Shown here one piece after another: positions 12,779 through 14,244 of a DNA stretch of 14,244 nucleotides; the stretch's first letter is position 1, and every line of letters begins with the position of its first letter. The notes beneath the pieces were generated by a model. The model saw only the letters and a list, made by a program, of their open reading frames with translations, was not told where the DNA came from and made no database searches. Both the position numbers and the translations under genes were made by a program. The stretch covers positions 1-14,244 of the forward strand of contig JABFVJ010000186.1 of assembly GCA_013362835.1 (NCBI GenBank), written 5' to 3'. This DNA comes from Nonomuraea sp. Its GTDB lineage: Bacteria > Actinomycetota > Actinomycetes > Streptosporangiales > Streptosporangiaceae.

Positions 12779-14244
12779 CCCAGCTTCTCCAGGATCAGCT
12801 GGCGGGCGCGGGCCGCGTCGGCCTTGCCGCGGCTGGCCTTCATCACGCCGCCCACCAGCGCACCGGCCGCGGCGATCTTCCCGGAACGCACCTTCTCGGC
12901 CGCGTCGGCGTTGTCGGCCAGCACCTGGTCGATGATCGCCGCCAGCTCACCCTCGTCGTTGACGATCTTCAGGCCACGCTTCTCGACGACCTCGTCGGGC
13001 GTGCCCTCACCGGCGAGCACGCCTTCGAGCACCTCCCTGGCGAGCTTGTCGTTGAGCGCCCCCGACGCCACCAGCTCGGTCACCTTGGCGATCTGCGCCG
13101 GCGTGATCGGCAGCTCGGCCAGCGGGACCCCGGTCTCGTTGGCCCGCCGCGCCAGCTCGCCCATCCACCACTTGCGCGCGTCGGCCGCCGGGGCGCCCGC
13201 CGCGACCGTGGCCTCGACCAGGTCGATCGCGTCGGCGTTGTGCATGGCCTGCATGTCGAGGTCGGACAGCCCCCACTCGGCCTGCAGCCGCTTGCGCTTG
13301 ACCGACGGCAGCTCGGGCAGCGCCGCCTTCAGCTCGGCCACCCACGCCGGGTCGGGCTCGATCGGCACCAGGTCGGGCTCGGGGAAGTAGCGGTAGTCCT
13401 GCGCCTCCTCCTTGGACCTGCCGGACGTGGTCGTGCCGGTGTCCTCGTGGAAGTGCCGGGTCTCCTGCGTGATCTTGCCGCCCTGGGCGAGGACGCCCGC
13501 CTGCCGCTCGATCTCGCTGCGCACCGCCCGCTCGACGCTGCGCAGCGAGTTGACGTTCTTGGTCTCGGTGCGGGTGCCCCACTCCGACGACCCGCGCGGC
13601 ATCAGCGACACGTTGACGTCGCAGCGCAGCGAGCCCTCCTCCATCCGTACGTCGGACACGCCGAGCGAGCGCATGATCTCGCGCAGCTCGGTGACGTACG
13701 CCTTGGCCACCTCGGGCGCGAGCCGGTCGGTGCCGGGGATGGGCTTGGTGACGATCTCCACCAGCGGGATGCCCGCCCGGTTGTAGTCGACGATCGAGTA
13801 GTCGGCCCCGTGGATACGGCCGGTGGCGCCGCCCACGTGGGTGGACTTGCCGGTGTCCTCCTCCAGGTGCACCCGCTCGATCTCGATGCGCACGATCTCA
13901 CCGTTGACCTCGACGTCGACGTAGCCGTCGAAGCAGAGCGGCTCGTCGTACTGGGAGATCTGGTAGTTCTTCGGCATGTCCGGATAGAAGTAGTTCTTCC
14001 GGGCGAAGCGGCACCAGGAGGCGATCGAGCAGTTCAGCGCGAGGCCGATGCGGATCGTCGACTCGATGGCCATCGCGTTGGCCACGGGCAGCGACCCGGG
14101 CAGCGCGAGACAGGTCGGGCAGACCTGCGTGTTGGCCGGCGCCCCGAACGCGGTCTTGCAGCCACAGAACATCTTCGACTTGGTGCCGAGCTCGACGTGC
14201 GTCTCCAGCCCGAGCACCGGCTCGAACCTGTCGAGCGCTTCGTC
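12766..14244 (-). CDS. gatB: Asp-tRNA(Asn)/Glu-tRNA(Gln) amidotransferase subunit B, 5' end beyond window
   Basis: GatB is the tRNA-binding and kinase-like subunit of GatCAB. The complex amidates misacylated Glu-tRNA(Gln) (and Asp-tRNA(Asn)) in bacteria lacking the cognate synthetases. The open frame runs to the window edge as [20 protein letters not shown], so about 10 residues and the true start are missing; the GTG at 14217 is internal. In the visible 492 residues the zinc cysteines are C27, C29, C42 and C45 (MFCGC and CPTC). Other family blocks are [46 protein letters not shown] and [20 protein letters not shown]. The helical YqeY-like tail (about 340-490) ends in [10 protein letters not shown]. 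gatA is expected upstream, beyond the window. The stop codon lies inside the tandem repeat array. Confidence 0.97.
   Translation of the reverse strand, partial: DEALDRFEPVLGLETHVELGTKSKMFCGCKTAFGAPANTQVCPTCLALPGSLPVANAMAIESTIRIGLALNCSIASWCRFARKNYFYPDMPKNYQISQYDEPLCFDGYVDVEVNGEIVRIEIERVHLEEDTGKSTHVGGATGRIHGADYSIVDYNRAGIPLVEIVTKPIPGTDRLAPEVAKAYVTELREIMRSLGVSDVRMEEGSLRCDVNVSLMPRGSSEWGTRTETKNVNSLRSVERAVRSEIERQAGVLAQGGKITQETRHFHEDTGTTTSGRSKEEAQDYRYFPEPDLVPIEPDPAWVAELKAALPELPSVKRKRLQAEWGLSDLDMQAMHNADAIDLVEATVAAGAPAADARKWWMGELARRANETGVPLAELPITPAQIAKVTELVASGALNDKLAREVLEGVLAGEGTPDEVVEKRGLKIVNDEGELAAIIDQVLADNADAAEKVRSGKIAAAGALVGGVMKASRGKADAARARQLILEKLGVSE

Noticed and set aside
12536..13390. Plus-strand ORF with SET-type hexapeptide repeats across the 18-bp array
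   Set aside because: It overlaps tctA and then runs antisense to gatB. The peptide repeats follow from the DNA array, and no start or ribosome site supports translation.
14215..14217. GTG at 14217 as the gatB start
   Set aside because: The frame continues upstream with FEPV before LGLETHVEL, matching the family N-terminus, so the gene continues past the window edge.

Overview
The window is about 70% G+C (estimated by eye), uses GTG starts freely and carries actinobacterial gene types. It most likely comes from a filamentous high-GC actinomycete, perhaps a Streptosporangiaceae or Nonomuraea relative. That assignment is inferred from style and gene content; no marker gene fixes the genus.

Layout. 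At the left edge the first 14 codons of ilvB (acetolactate synthase large subunit) run off the window on the minus strand. They are preceded by a compact transcription attenuator: a TTGACA promoter, a 16-residue leader peptide rich in Ile, Leu and Val codons, a 10-bp hairpin and an intrinsic terminator with a T6 tract. Next on the minus strand is a membrane-anchored PAS-GGDEF-EAL cyclic-di-GMP enzyme (248-2908) with all its signature residues. A 194-bp spacer with two inverted repeats separates it from a D-2-hydroxyacid dehydrogenase (3103-4008, minus). Divergent from that, with only 29 bp between the start codons, is a lipoprotein of the PQQ-dependent sugar dehydrogenase family (4038-5093, plus). 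It converges with, and overlaps by 4 bp, a VanW-domain cell-envelope protein (5090-7090, minus).

The centre-right is a carboxylate-uptake module. A CitA/DcuS-type sensor kinase and a CitB/DcuR-type response regulator (7183-9410, minus, GTGA overlap) are divergent from tctC-tctB-tctA (9550-12567, plus). The transporter genes are packed with a 1-base overlap and a 1-base gap. The kinase probably senses a di- or tricarboxylate outside the cell, and the regulator probably switches on the tripartite transporter from the shared 139-bp intergenic region.

At the right edge is gatB (12766 to beyond the window, minus), a subunit of the tRNA-dependent amidotransferase. Between tctA and gatB lie two strong hairpins and an array of seven 18-bp tandem repeats whose last unit contains the gatB stop codon.

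The two most interesting objects are non-coding: the ilvB attenuator, whose leader peptide is probably translated from a leaderless transcript, and the 18-bp array that appears to grow out of the 3' end of gatB. I see no phage, transposon, CRISPR or defence system. Most genes here belong to known families; the novelty, if any, is in regulation and in the repeat array.
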